From assembly GCF_026013475.1 (NCBI RefSeq), contig NZ_JAPDPH010000014.1, forward strand, positions 1 through 59,069: a stretch of DNA of 59,069 nucleotides. Reading direction: 5' to 3'. The DNA is from Micromonospora yasonensis (GTDB taxonomy: Bacteria; Actinomycetota; Actinomycetes; Mycobacteriales; Micromonosporaceae). The position numbers and the translations under genes are program-made. Shown piece after piece: positions 44,847-53,914 of the stretch; position 1 is the first letter of the stretch; each line of letters opens with the position of its first letter. The notes beneath the pieces are model-generated. The model searched no databases and had not been told where the DNA came from. It saw only the letters and a list, made by a program, of their open reading frames with translations.

Positions 44847-46427
44847 ATGAAGATCCGGTCTGCCGGGGCGCTCGCAGTTGCCCTGGCGCTGGCGGGCTCG
44901 CTCGCGGCGTGCGGCGGCGGCTCGACCTCCTCGTCGAACAGCCAGCAGGCTGGCGGCACCCTCGTCATCGACAACGCGTTCCAACTCAAGACCGCCGACC
45001 CCGGCCGCACCTTCGAGCCGACCGGGTTGATGATCCACCACGCGATGTACGACACGCTGCTCACCTTCAAGGGCAGCGACGTGAAGAAGCCTGTTCCCGA
45101 CCTCGCCGAGTCCTACACGCCGTCCGCGGACGGCAAGACCTACACGTTCAAGCTCCGTACCGACGCGAAGTTCTCCGACGGTTCGCCGGTGACCTCGGCC
45201 GACGTCGTCTTCTCCCTCAACCGGGTGAAGAACCTCAAGGGCAACCCGTCCTTCCTGATGGACGGCCTCACGGTCACCGCCCCGGACGCGAACACCGTGG
45301 TGATCACCAGCGACAAGCCCAACGCCGCGGTGCCGTTCATCGTGCCGAACCCGGCACTGGGCATCCTGAACTCCAAGGTGGTCAAGCAGAACGGCGGCAG
45401 CGACGCCGTCGGCGCGGACAAGTCCGACACCGCGGAGGCCTTCCTCAACGCCAAGTCGCAGGGCAGCGGGCCGTACGTCCTCGACAGCTACAGCACCACC
45501 ACCCAGGTGGTGCTGACCGCGAACGAGAAGTACTGGGGTCCGAAGCCGAAGTACGCCAAGGTCGTCATCCGCAACGTGCAGGCCAACGTGCAGCGGCTCA
45601 ACGTCGTCAAGGGCGAGTCGCAGATCGCGGTCGACCTCTCGCCGGACCAGGCGAAGGGCCTCGACCAACTCCAGGTCGTCAGCGGCGCCTCGCCCAACGT
45701 GTTCTTCCTGTTCACCAACAACAACCCGGCGATCTCCAAGACCACGAGCAACCCGAAGTTCCAGGAGGCCGTCCGGTACGGCATCGACTACAAGGGCCTG
45801 GTCGACCTCGCCGGCGAGGGAGCAGTCCAGACGCCGGGCATCGTGCCGTCGATGTTCCTCGGGTCCCTGTCGAGCGGTGACGCGGTCACCCGCGACGTGG
45901 ACCGGGCGAAGGCGGCGTTGGCGGCATCCGGCCTGTCGAACCCCACCGTGTCGCTCAGCTACCCCAGCGACGTCCAGGTCAACGGGCTCAACTTCGGGGA
46001 CCTCGCCGCTCGGGTGCAGGCCAACCTCAAGGATGTCGGCATCACGGTGAACCTCGCCCCCGCGTCCGTGCAGGCCGCGCTGGACACCTACCGGGCCGGC
46101 AAGGAGGAGATGGGGCTGTGGCAGTGGGGCCCGGACTACCCCGACCCGAGCGACTACCTCAACTTCCTGCCCGGCCAGCTCGTCGGTCTACGCGCCGGCT
46201 GGGCCAAGGGCGCCGACCCGCAGTTGGAGACGCTGGGCCAGCAGGCCGCCACGACGATCAACGACGACCAGCGCGCCCCGCTCTACATGCAGATCCAGCA
46301 GTCGATGAACAAGTCGGGGCCGATCATGCCGCTGATCCAGTCGGCGCAGATCCTCGTCAGCGCGAAGTCGGTCAAGAACCTGCAGTCCAACGCCGTCTGG
46401 CTGGTCAACATCCGTGAGCTCGGCTGA
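44847..46427 (+). CDS. Oligopeptide-type ABC substrate-binding lipoprotein
   Basis: 526 residues, SBP_bac_5 family. Lipobox LAACGGG (Cys at about 22) predicts a lipoprotein. ADPGRTFEPTGLMIHHAMYD, LRTDAKFSDGSPVTSADVVF, and QGSGPYVLDSY are typical of DppA/OppA proteins, which bind peptides, nickel chelates or opines. GGAGG precedes the ATG. First gene of a five-gene importer operon directly behind the LacI operator and promoter. The substrate is unknown; the linked peptidase and amidohydrolase suggest a peptide- or amide-like compound. Confidence 0.92.
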   Translation: MKIRSAGALAVALALAGSLAACGGGSTSSSNSQQAGGTLVIDNAFQLKTADPGRTFEPTGLMIHHAMYDTLLTFKGSDVKKPVPDLAESYTPSADGKTYTFKLRTDAKFSDGSPVTSADVVFSLNRVKNLKGNPSFLMDGLTVTAPDANTVVITSDKPNAAVPFIVPNPALGILNSKVVKQNGGSDAVGADKSDTAEAFLNAKSQGSGPYVLDSYSTTTQVVLTANEKYWGPKPKYAKVVIRNVQANVQRLNVVKGESQIAVDLSPDQAKGLDQLQVVSGASPNVFFLFTNNNPAISKTTSNPKFQEAVRYGIDYKGLVDLAGEGAVQTPGIVPSMFLGSLSSGDAVTRDVDRAKAALAASGLSNPTVSLSYPSDVQVNGLNFGDLAARVQANLKDVGITVNLAPASVQAALDTYRAGKEEMGLWQWGPDYPDPSDYLNFLPGQLVGLRAGWAKGADPQLETLGQQAATTINDDQRAPLYMQIQQSMNKSGPIMPLIQSAQILVSAKSVKNLQSNAVWLVNIRELG

Positions 46428-47499
46428 CCAGACCGCCGCTTCGTCCGCAGCGGGCCGGCAACGGCCGGCCCGCTCCGGGCGGGGCGTGCTGCGGTTCCTC
46501 GCCCGGCGTATCGGCGCCGCCGCGCTGCTGTGCGTCGGCATCACGCTGGTCTCGTTCATCCTGACCCAACTGGTTCCCGGTGACCCGGCCGCGGCGAACC
46601 TCGGCCAACGGGCCATCGCCGACCCCGCCGCCGTCGACGCGTTCCGCAGCAAGTACGGCCTGGACAAGCCCCTGCCCGTGCAGTACCTGACCTATCTCGG
46701 CAACGTGCTGCGCGGCAACCTCGGCGAGTCCCAGCAGAGCCACCGGGCGGTCGCGCAGGACCTCGCCGAGTACGTGCCGGCGACCATCGAGCTCGCGCTC
46801 TTCGCGATCGTGCTGTCGCTGCTGGTCGGCGTCGCCTTCGGTGTCCTCGCGGCGATCACCCGGGACCGCTGGCCCGACCAGGTGCTCCGGGTGGTGAGCC
46901 TCGGCGGGGTGTCGATGCCGACGTTCTGGGTCGCGCTCGTGGCGTTCTACCTGCTCTTCTTCAAGTTCGGCCTGCTGCCCGGCGGCGGGCGGCTCGACCC
47001 CGGCATGAACGCCCCACCCCACGTCACCGGCTTCTACACCGTCGACGCGGCCCTGGCCGGGCAGTGGGACGTCTGCTCGTCGGCCGCACTGCACCTCGTG
47101 CTTCCGTCGCTCGTGCTGGCCGTCTACACCGTCGGCATGCTGATGCGCTTCACCCGCGCGTCGATGCTGGAGATCCTCGGCAACGACTACGTGCGGGCGG
47201 CCCGGGCCAAGGGGCTGCCCGAACGGGTCGTCATCGTGCGCCACGTGCTGCGTCCCGCCCTGGTCGCCATCATCACCGTGGCCGGTGTCGCCTTCGGCAG
47301 CCTGCTGTCCGGGGCGGTCCTCGTCGAGAACATCTTCTCCTGGCCCGGCCTCGGCCAGTACGCGTACCGCAGTGCGGTCAACCTCGACCTGCCGGCCATC
47401 ATGGGCGTCAGCGTCGTGGTCGCGGCCGTCTACATCGTCATGAACCTGCTCGTCGACCTCCTCTACGGGGTCATCGACCCGAGGATCCGGCTGACATGA
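46414..47499 (+). CDS. DppB-like ABC permease
   Basis: 361 residues with six membrane helices and the binding-protein-dependent permease domain. Near the N-terminus is FLARRIGAAALLCVGITLVS with TQLVPGDPA; the EAA-loop is seen as YVRAARAKGLPERVVIVRHV; the C-terminal VENIFSWPGLGQ-Y segment is diagnostic of DppB/OppB. Its GTG lies 14 bases inside the binding-protein gene, so translation is coupled. Confidence 0.93.
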   Translation: MSSADQTAASSAAGRQRPARSGRGVLRFLARRIGAAALLCVGITLVSFILTQLVPGDPAAANLGQRAIADPAAVDAFRSKYGLDKPLPVQYLTYLGNVLRGNLGESQQSHRAVAQDLAEYVPATIELALFAIVLSLLVGVAFGVLAAITRDRWPDQVLRVVSLGGVSMPTFWVALVAFYLLFFKFGLLPGGGRLDPGMNAPPHVTGFYTVDAALAGQWDVCSSAALHLVLPSLVLAVYTVGMLMRFTRASMLEILGNDYVRAARAKGLPERVVIVRHVLRPALVAIITVAGVAFGSLLSGAVLVENIFSWPGLGQYAYRSAVNLDLPAIMGVSVVVAAVYIVMNLLVDLLYGVIDPRIRLT

Positions 47500-48383
47500 C
47501 CGTCACCGACCCCGCACGGGTGGACCTGCCCGTCAGCACTCGCCGCGACCGCGCCGCCGTCCGGTCACCCTGGCGGCAGCCGCTCGCGATCGTCGGCGCC
47601 GCACTCGTCGTGCTGTGGGTGCTGGTCGCCCTCCTCGCCCCGCTGCTGGCGCCGCACGGGCCGCTCGACCAACTCGCGCCGAAGCTGCAGGCGCCCTCCG
47701 GCGAATACCTCTTCGGCACCGACGAACTCGGTCGCGACGTGTTCAGCCGGGTCGTCTACGGTTCCCGGATCTCGCTGCCACTGGCCTGCCTGCTGGTCGT
47801 GCTCGCCACGGTGCTCGGCGCCGTCGTCGGCACGATCGCCGGCTTCTTCGGCGGGTGGGTGGACAGCATCCTGATGCGCCTGGCCGACCTGGTGTTCGCC
47901 TTCCCCGGCATCATCCTGGCGATGGCGGTCGCCGCGGCACTCGGGCCGCAACTCCGCAACGCCGTGCTGGCGGTGGTCGTGGTGTCCTGGCCCTCGTACG
48001 CGCGCCTGGTCCGCGGCCTCGTGCTGTCCGCCCGCAACTCCGAATACGTGGCCGCCAGCCGGCTGCTCGGCTCGTCCGCGTTGCGGACGATGCTCGTCGA
48101 CCTGCGACCCAACATCGCCGGACCGGTGCTCGTGATGGCCGCCCTCGACGTCGGCAACGCCGTCCTGCTGCTGTCGGGCCTGTCCTTCCTGGGACTCGGC
48201 GCCCAGCCGCCGGCCGCCGAATGGGGCGCCATGGTCGCCGCCGGCGCCGCCAACTTCGACCGGTGGTGGATCGGGCTCTTCCCGGGCCTCGCCATCCTCA
48301 CGGTCGTCCTCGCGTTCAACTTCGTCGGCGACACCCTGCGTGACGCCCTTGACCCGCGCACCGCGCGCGCCATCAGGGACTGA
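47496..48383 (+). CDS. DppC-like ABC permease
   Basis: 295 residues, second permease of the importer. The N-terminal helix (QPLAIVGAALVVLWVLVALL) is followed by FGTDELGRDVFSRVVYGSR, a hallmark of DppC/OppC; the EAA-loop is YVAASRLLGSSALRTMLVDL; SGLSFLGLGAQPPAAEWGAM follows. Start overlaps the DppB stop (ATGA). Confidence 0.93.
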   Translation: MTVTDPARVDLPVSTRRDRAAVRSPWRQPLAIVGAALVVLWVLVALLAPLLAPHGPLDQLAPKLQAPSGEYLFGTDELGRDVFSRVVYGSRISLPLACLLVVLATVLGAVVGTIAGFFGGWVDSILMRLADLVFAFPGIILAMAVAAALGPQLRNAVLAVVVVSWPSYARLVRGLVLSARNSEYVAASRLLGSSALRTMLVDLRPNIAGPVLVMAALDVGNAVLLLSGLSFLGLGAQPPAAEWGAMVAAGAANFDRWWIGLFPGLAILTVVLAFNFVGDTLRDALDPRTARAIRD

Positions 48384-48384
48384 C

Positions 48385-49359
48385 ATGGGCGCACTCCTCG
48401 AGGTCGAGAACCTCACCGTCTGGCTCGCCACCCGGCGCGGGCCGCAGAAGGCCGTCGACGACGTCTCGTTCCACGTCGACGCCGGCGAGATCTTCGGGCT
48501 CGCGGGCGAGAGCGGCAGCGGCAAGACCATGACGGCCATGGCCCTGCTCGGCCTGCTGCCACACGCCGCCCGTACCAGCGGACGCGCGGTGTTCGACGGG
48601 CGCGACCTGCTGTCGATGTCCGCCAAGCAGCTGCGCTCCGTGCGTGGGCGGCACATCGCCATGGTGTCGCAGGATCCGTCGACCAGCCTGCATCCGATGC
48701 TCACGGTCGAGACGCAGCTGACCGAGCACATGCGCCACCACCTCGGACTCGGCAGGTCCGAGGCGCGCGGCCGCGCCACCGAGCTGCTCGCCACGGTCCG
48801 GATACCCGACCCGGAACGGGCGTTGTCGGCCCATCCCGCGCAGTTCTCCGGCGGCATGCGCCAGCGCATCGCCATCGCGGTGGCGCTGGCCTGCCAGCCA
48901 CGCCTGCTGCTGGCCGACGAGCCCACCACGGCGCTCGACGTCACCGTGCAGGCGGGCATCCTGCGGCTGCTCGACCGGCTCCGCCGCGAGCAGGACCTCG
49001 CCGTCGTGGTGATCACCCACGACCTCGGCGTGATGTCCGCCGTGACCGACCGGATCTGCGTCATGTACGGCGGCCGGCTCGCCGAGACCGGCCCGCGGCA
49101 GGACGTGCTGAACCAGCCCCGGCACCCGTACACGCGAGGGCTGCTCGACGCGCTGCCGCATCCCGAGGGCGGGGCGGCGGCGCTGCGACCCGTCCCGGGC
49201 AGCCCTCCGCCGCTGGGCCGGGTACCCGAGGGGTGCCCGTTCCACCCCCGCTGCGGGTTCGCGCTCCCGAGTTGCCGGACCGAACGCCCGGCGCCGGTCC
49301 TCGTCGGCGAGGCACACACCTCGGCCTGCCCACCCGATCCGCTGGGAGGCGCCGCGTGA
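48385..49359 (+). CDS. DppD-like ABC ATPase
   Basis: 324 residues. Walker A GESGSGKT (about 42-49; Met replaces the usual Ser after GKT), Q-loop [12 protein letters not shown], signature FSGGMRQR, Walker [13 protein letters not shown], switch His in VITHDLGV, and the C-terminal oligopeptide-transporter extension with [15 protein letters not shown]. Starts one base after the DppC stop. It pairs with the next ATPase. Confidence 0.92.
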   Translation: MGALLEVENLTVWLATRRGPQKAVDDVSFHVDAGEIFGLAGESGSGKTMTAMALLGLLPHAARTSGRAVFDGRDLLSMSAKQLRSVRGRHIAMVSQDPSTSLHPMLTVETQLTEHMRHHLGLGRSEARGRATELLATVRIPDPERALSAHPAQFSGGMRQRIAIAVALACQPRLLLADEPTTALDVTVQAGILRLLDRLRREQDLAVVVITHDLGVMSAVTDRICVMYGGRLAETGPRQDVLNQPRHPYTRGLLDALPHPEGGAAALRPVPGSPPPLGRVPEGCPFHPRCGFALPSCRTERPAPVLVGEAHTSACPPDPLGGAA

Positions 49360-50357
49360 GCGTCCTGTTGGAAGCGACCGGACTGGCGGTCGAGTACCAC
49401 CGGCGTGGCGGTCCGACCGTACGCGCCGTCGACGGCGTCGACCTGCGGCTGAACCGCGGCGAGATCCTCGGCCTGGTCGGCGAGTCCGGCTGCGGCAAGT
49501 CGACGCTGGGGCGCGCCGTGGTGGGGCTGCTGCCCGCGGCCGCCGGCGAGATCCGCTTCGCCGGCCACCCGGTCGCCCCGCTCGGCCGGCGCAGGCGACC
49601 TCGGCAACTGCGCGGGCTGCAGATGGTCTTCCAGGACCCCTACGCGTCGCTGAACCCGCGGCGGCGCGTCGGCGAGCAGATCGCCGACGGGTACCTCCTC
49701 GGCGGGGTCGCCCGCGCCGAGACGGTACGCCGAACCGGCGAGCTGCTCGAGCGCGTCGGACTGGCGGCGGACGCGGCCAGCCGCTACCCGCACGAGTTCA
49801 GCGGCGGCCAGCGCCAGCGCATCGCCATCGCGCGGGCACTGGCGACCGACCCGAGCTGCATCATCGCCGACGAACCGATCAGCGCACTGGACGCATCGGC
49901 GCAGGCGTCCGTGGCCAACCTGCTCGTCGCGCTCGTCCGCGAACTCGACATGGGCATGGTGTTCATCTCGCACGACCTGTCCGTGGTACGGCAGATCGCC
50001 GACCGCACCGCGGTCATGTACCTCGGTCGCGTCGTCGAGGTCGGACCCACCCAGCAGCTCTGGTCGGCGCCGGCGCACCCGTACACCCGTGCGCTGATCG
50101 CCGCCGTGCCGCGCGCCGACGGGGCCGGCGTCCTGCCGGTCGAGTTGCCGGGCGACGTTCCCGACCCGGCGCGGCCCCCGACCGGCTGCCGTTTCCACCC
50201 GCGCTGCCCCCTCGCGCGGCCGGAGTGCGTGCGCCACGATCCGCCGCTCGTCGCCCTGTCCGGGGATCGGGCGGCCGCGTGCGTGCTGCAGAACGCCGGC
50301 GAACCGGCGCGTCCGCTCGGGGAACTGGACCCGGCGGCGTCGCCGGCGCAGAAGTAA
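49356..50357 (+). CDS. DppF-like ABC ATPase
   Basis: 333 residues. Walker [11 protein letters not shown]-loop [15 protein letters not shown], signature FSGGQRQR, Walker [13 protein letters not shown], switch His in FISHDLSV, C-terminal [18 protein letters not shown] overlaps the DppD stop (GTGA) and has GGGAGG seven bases upstream. Completes the importer. The fused peptidase gene starts 28 bases later with its own ribosome site and is probably in the same transcript. Confidence 0.92.
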   Translation: MSVLLEATGLAVEYHRRGGPTVRAVDGVDLRLNRGEILGLVGESGCGKSTLGRAVVGLLPAAAGEIRFAGHPVAPLGRRRRPRQLRGLQMVFQDPYASLNPRRRVGEQIADGYLLGGVARAETVRRTGELLERVGLAADAASRYPHEFSGGQRQRIAIARALATDPSCIIADEPISALDASAQASVANLLVALVRELDMGMVFISHDLSVVRQIADRTAVMYLGRVVEVGPTQQLWSAPAHPYTRALIAAVPRADGAGVLPVELPGDVPDPARPPTGCRFHPRCPLARPECVRHDPPLVALSGDRAAACVLQNAGEPARPLGELDPAASPAQK

Positions 50358-50385
50358 CGGTCACCAGAGGTAAGGGAGGCACGGC

Positions 50386-52815
50386 GTGAGCGCAGCGGCG
50401 ACATCGGTTCTGGCCGGTCTGACGCAGCAGTTCTGGGCCTGGCGGCTGGCTCGCGCACCGCGTACCCGCGACGACATCCCCCGGGTCCCCCGGCCCGCTG
50501 GCTGGCGCCCGCTGTGGGATGCCGCGACCGTCGCCGACGACCTGCGCTTCGTGACCGACATCGAGCGCCGGTGCGGCGCCGTCGCCGGATCGGACGACCC
50601 GCGGGTGGAGGTACCGCGACGGCTGCTCGCGTCGGCGACCGCACGGGTGCGCTGGGAACTGGAGATCGTCCGTAGCTGGCAGCGCGACCCGTGGTTCTAC
50701 CTCGACCAGACCGTCGGCCACATCTTCGACGCGCTGCTGTCGCCCGACCCGTTCGACGCCGCGCGCAGCGCCGACATCGTCGAGCGGCTCCGGTGGATCC
50801 CCGCCACCCTGGACACCGCCCGGGGCAACCTCGCCGGAACCGGCATCCGCGAATTCACCGAACTCGCGCTGGGTGACAGCGCCGACGCGCCGCAGCAGCT
50901 TCGCACCGCCATCGACCTGTTGGCGCCGCTGCTCGCCGCCGAATGGCGCGACGCCGCCCGGTCTGCCGCCGCGGAGGCCGCACAGGCGCTCGCCGAATGG
51001 CGGTCCTGGCTGATCGACCGGCTGCCGACGTTCTCGCCGCATCAGCCGGTCGGCCCGGAGGCCTTCGGATTCTTCCTCCACCGCGTCGCGCTGCTGCCGT
51101 ACTCGACCGCGGAGATCCTTGCGCTCGCCGCGCAGGAGCGAGACCGCGCCGAAGCGTTCGAGCTGTTCGAACAGGCCCGGTCCGGGCCCCCGCGATGGCC
51201 GGCTCCGCCGGCGAGCGCGCAGGAGCAGTCCGAGTCGGAGCGGGTCGCCGAGCATCAGGTACGCGCCTTCTACGAGGACCGCAACCTGCTCTCGCAGCCG
51301 GCCACCCTGCGGCACTACCGCAACCTGCCGCTTCCCGCCCACCTGGCGCCGCTGCGCTGGCTCGGCGTCACCGACGACCTCACCGACGAGCACCGACTCG
51401 ACCGCGACGGCGTCAGCTACGTGCCGCCGCCCGGTCCTGACCTGCCGTACTTCTACCGCGCCAACGCGGCCGACCCGAGGGCCGGCATCATCCACGAGGG
51501 GGTGCACTACCAGCAGCTCGCGCTGACCTGGCGGCACCCCGAACCGGCCCACCGGCAGTTCTACGACTCCGTGCCGAACGAGGGGATCGCGTTCTACCAC
51601 GAGGAGATGGTGCTGCAGGCCGGGCTGTTCGACGACGCGCCGCTGACCCGCGCCATCGTCTACAACTTCATGCGGTTGCGGGCGATCCGCGTGGCGGTGG
51701 ACGTCAAGCTGGCGCTCGGCGACATCGACATCGACACCGCCGCCGCGATGCTGCGGGACCTCGTACCGGTCGACCTCGAAACCGCCCGGCAGGAGGCCGC
51801 CTTCTTCGCGGCCACGCCCGGGCAGGGGCTGTCGTACCAGGTCGGCAAGGTACAGGTGCTGCGCCTGCTGGCGGACGCGGCGCGGCGGGACCGCGACGGG
51901 TTCGACCTGCGCGCCTTCCACGACGCCCTGTGGGCCGACGGCAACCTGCCCATCGCGGTGCAGCGGCTGCAGATGCTGGGCGACCCCGGCGACCTCACGC
52001 GCGCCGACGCGCGCGCCGACGCCGCCGTCGACATGCGGCGCCTCGCCGAGGAACTCCTCACCGCCATCACGACCGGTGACGTCGACCGCGTCGACGAGCT
52101 CTACGCCGACGACGTCCGGGTGTGGCACAACTTCGACGGCATCGAACGGGACAAGGCGGAAAGCCTCGACGCGGTGCGCCGGATCGCCGCGCACTACGAC
52201 GGCTTCCACGCCACCGACGTGCGCATCGACGTTGTGCCGGACGGCTACGTCCAGCGCTGCGTGTTCCGCGGCCGCGAGCGCAGCACCGGCGCCGAGCTCG
52301 CCGTCGACGCCATGATGCGGGTCGAGGTGCGGCACGGGCGGGTGGTACGGATCGAGGAGTACACCGATCCGGCCCAGGGCAGCACGCCCGAACCCGACAC
52401 CGCGTCCGCTGGCGTCGGCACGGCCGCGCCCGGGCCACGGTTCCGCGACGGTACCGGCTGGGAGGAGGCGGCCGGTTACTCCCGCGCCGCCCGGCAGGGC
52501 ACCAGCATCGCGGTCAGCGGCACCACCGCGCACGGCCCGGACGGCGCGGCGCTGCACCCCGGCGACACGTACGCCCAGACCGTCGAGTGCCTGCGCCGGG
52601 CAGTGGCGGCGGTGGAGAAACTCGGCGGCGCGCGGACCTCCGTGCTGCGCACGCGCCTGCTGCTCGCGCCCGAAGCGGACTGGCAGGAAGCGGCACGCGC
52701 GCACGCGGAGGTGCTCGGCGACGTGGCACCGGCGAACAGCACCTACGTCGTCGGCTCGCTGATCGGGCCCGGCTTCCTCGTCGAGGTCGAGGTCGACGCG
52801 GAGGCCGTCAGCTGA
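50386..52815 (+). CDS. Three-domain fusion: DUF885-like HExxH peptidase, SnoaL/NTF2-like, RidA-like
   Basis: 809 residues with no signal peptide. Residues 1-540 form a DUF885-type helical metallopeptidase: the zinc motif HEGVH at 370-374 (IIHEGVHYQQ), and NEGIAFYHEE at 398-407 offering the third ligand. Residues about 548-662 are SnoaL/NTF2-like (LLTAITTGDVDRVDELYADD, RVEVRHGRVVRIEEYTDP). After a linker, 685-809 is a RidA/YjgF-like domain (AARQGTSIAVSGTTAHGPDG, TYAQTVECLRRAVAAVEKLG, LIGPGFLVEVEVDAEA). The archetypal RidA arginine is absent: PAN (782-784) replaces PAR. GTG follows GGGAGG. Coupled by TGATG to an LLM oxidoreductase. Likely cytosolic hydrolase of the imported compound; the exact reaction is unknown. 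Confidence 0.8.
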   Translation: MSAAATSVLAGLTQQFWAWRLARAPRTRDDIPRVPRPAGWRPLWDAATVADDLRFVTDIERRCGAVAGSDDPRVEVPRRLLASATARVRWELEIVRSWQRDPWFYLDQTVGHIFDALLSPDPFDAARSADIVERLRWIPATLDTARGNLAGTGIREFTELALGDSADAPQQLRTAIDLLAPLLAAEWRDAARSAAAEAAQALAEWRSWLIDRLPTFSPHQPVGPEAFGFFLHRVALLPYSTAEILALAAQERDRAEAFELFEQARSGPPRWPAPPASAQEQSESERVAEHQVRAFYEDRNLLSQPATLRHYRNLPLPAHLAPLRWLGVTDDLTDEHRLDRDGVSYVPPPGPDLPYFYRANAADPRAGIIHEGVHYQQLALTWRHPEPAHRQFYDSVPNEGIAFYHEEMVLQAGLFDDAPLTRAIVYNFMRLRAIRVAVDVKLALGDIDIDTAAAMLRDLVPVDLETARQEAAFFAATPGQGLSYQVGKVQVLRLLADAARRDRDGFDLRAFHDALWADGNLPIAVQRLQMLGDPGDLTRADARADAAVDMRRLAEELLTAITTGDVDRVDELYADDVRVWHNFDGIERDKAESLDAVRRIAAHYDGFHATDVRIDVVPDGYVQRCVFRGRERSTGAELAVDAMMRVEVRHGRVVRIEEYTDPAQGSTPEPDTASAGVGTAAPGPRFRDGTGWEEAAGYSRAARQGTSIAVSGTTAHGPDGAALHPGDTYAQTVECLRRAVAAVEKLGGARTSVLRTRLLLAPEADWQEAARAHAEVLGDVAPANSTYVVGSLIGPGFLVEVEVDAEAVS

Positions 52816-53813
52816 TGACCTACTCGCTACGGGTCAACAACGACCTCGACGTCGCCACCCTCGTCGACCTCGCGCAGCGTGCCGAGCGGTACGGCTTCGA
52901 CCAGCTGTGGGTTTCCAACGACCTGTTCCTGCGCTCCGCGCCGGTGCTGCTCGGGGTGCTCGCCGCGAAGACGGAACGGCTGAAGCTCGGCGTCGGGATC
53001 ATGAACCCGTACTCCGTGCACGTGGCCGAGATCGTGATGATGGCAGGGACCATGCAGGAGGCCACCGGTGGCCGGTTCCTGCTCGGCGTCGCGGCCGGCT
53101 CGGCCGAGTTCCTCGCCTGGGCGGGGCTGGAGCGGCCACGGCCACTGACGAAGACGGCGGAGACGGTCCGGGTCGCCCGAACCTTGCTCGGCGGCGGCGA
53201 CGTCGACGGCAAGCTGCCGGACTGGTTCGGGCCCCTGTCGCAGCTGCGCTTCTCGCTGACCGACCGGGTACCGGTGTACGTCGGCGGGATGAGTCCGAAG
53301 ATGTTGCACATGGCGGGCCGGCTGGCCGACGGGGTGCTGCCGTTGCTGTACCCGCCGGAGCACTTCACGCAGGCACGCGCGCAGGTGATGCGTGGCGTGC
53401 GGGAAGCCGGCCGGCAACCGTCCGACGTCGACATCCCCGCCTGCTTCTGGGTGTCGGTCGCGGACGACCCCGACGCCGCCCGGCTCGCACTGGCGGCCAA
53501 GATCGCCTACTACGGACCGTCCTTCGCGCCGTACCTGCTGGCCCGGGCCGGCCTCGCCGTCGAGGACTTCGGCCCGCTCACCACCGTCCTGGAGCGCGAG
53601 GGTCTCGCCGCCGCCGCACGGCTCGTCGACGAGAAGATGCTGGCGCTCGGCATCACCGGGAGCGTGGCGCAGGTGGTCCAGCGCTGCCGGTCCCTACGGG
53701 CCATGGGCGCCACTCACCTGTCGTTCGGGCCACCGCTGGGTCCGGACGTGCGCGAGGCGCTCGATGTGCTGGGCAGCGAGGTGTTGCCGGCCCTCGCGAC
53801 AGGTGGAACATGA
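52815..53813 (+). CDS. LLM-class oxidoreductase B
   Basis: 332 residues, luciferase-like TIM barrel: LVDLAQRAERYGFDQLWVSN, LGVGIMNPYSVHVAEIVMMA, GRFLLGVAAGSAEFLAWAG, PVYVGGMSPKMLHMAGRLAD. Motif spacing and the NPYS-H/A-P-YEIA element match LLM protein A at 41207-42208, so the two are paralogues. Starts on the last base of the fusion stop (TGATG). Probably acts on the same substrate family as the peptidase fusion. F420 or FMN cofactor not decidable. Confidence 0.85.
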   Translation: MTYSLRVNNDLDVATLVDLAQRAERYGFDQLWVSNDLFLRSAPVLLGVLAAKTERLKLGVGIMNPYSVHVAEIVMMAGTMQEATGGRFLLGVAAGSAEFLAWAGLERPRPLTKTAETVRVARTLLGGGDVDGKLPDWFGPLSQLRFSLTDRVPVYVGGMSPKMLHMAGRLADGVLPLLYPPEHFTQARAQVMRGVREAGRQPSDVDIPACFWVSVADDPDAARLALAAKIAYYGPSFAPYLLARAGLAVEDFGPLTTVLEREGLAAAARLVDEKMLALGITGSVAQVVQRCRSLRAMGATHLSFGPPLGPDVREALDVLGSEVLPALATGGT

Positions 53814-53858
53814 CCTGCCCGTGCGCGCCCCCACGGAACAGCAGCGGTGACATCACGA

Positions 53859-53874
53859 CCGGGCGGCCGCCCGG
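53859..53874. terminator. 16-base palindrome in convergent gap
   Basis: CCGGGCGG/CCGCCCGG is a perfect palindrome and could fold as a 6-bp stem with a GGCC loop between the LLM B and ROK kinase ends. Weak compared with the other hairpins. Confidence 0.35.
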
Positions 53875-53914
53875 CGGCGAGTGACCGCGACGCGCGGGCT
53901 GCCGCCCGTCGCCG

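Noticed and set aside
47565..50237. 890-codon minus-strand open frame opposite the ABC importer
   Set aside because: Antisense to four well-supported transporter genes; no domain motifs, composition typical of reverse frames in high-GC DNA.
50014..52704. 896-codon minus-strand open frame opposite the peptidase fusion
   Set aside because: Mirrors the coding strand of the fusion; no recognisable motif.
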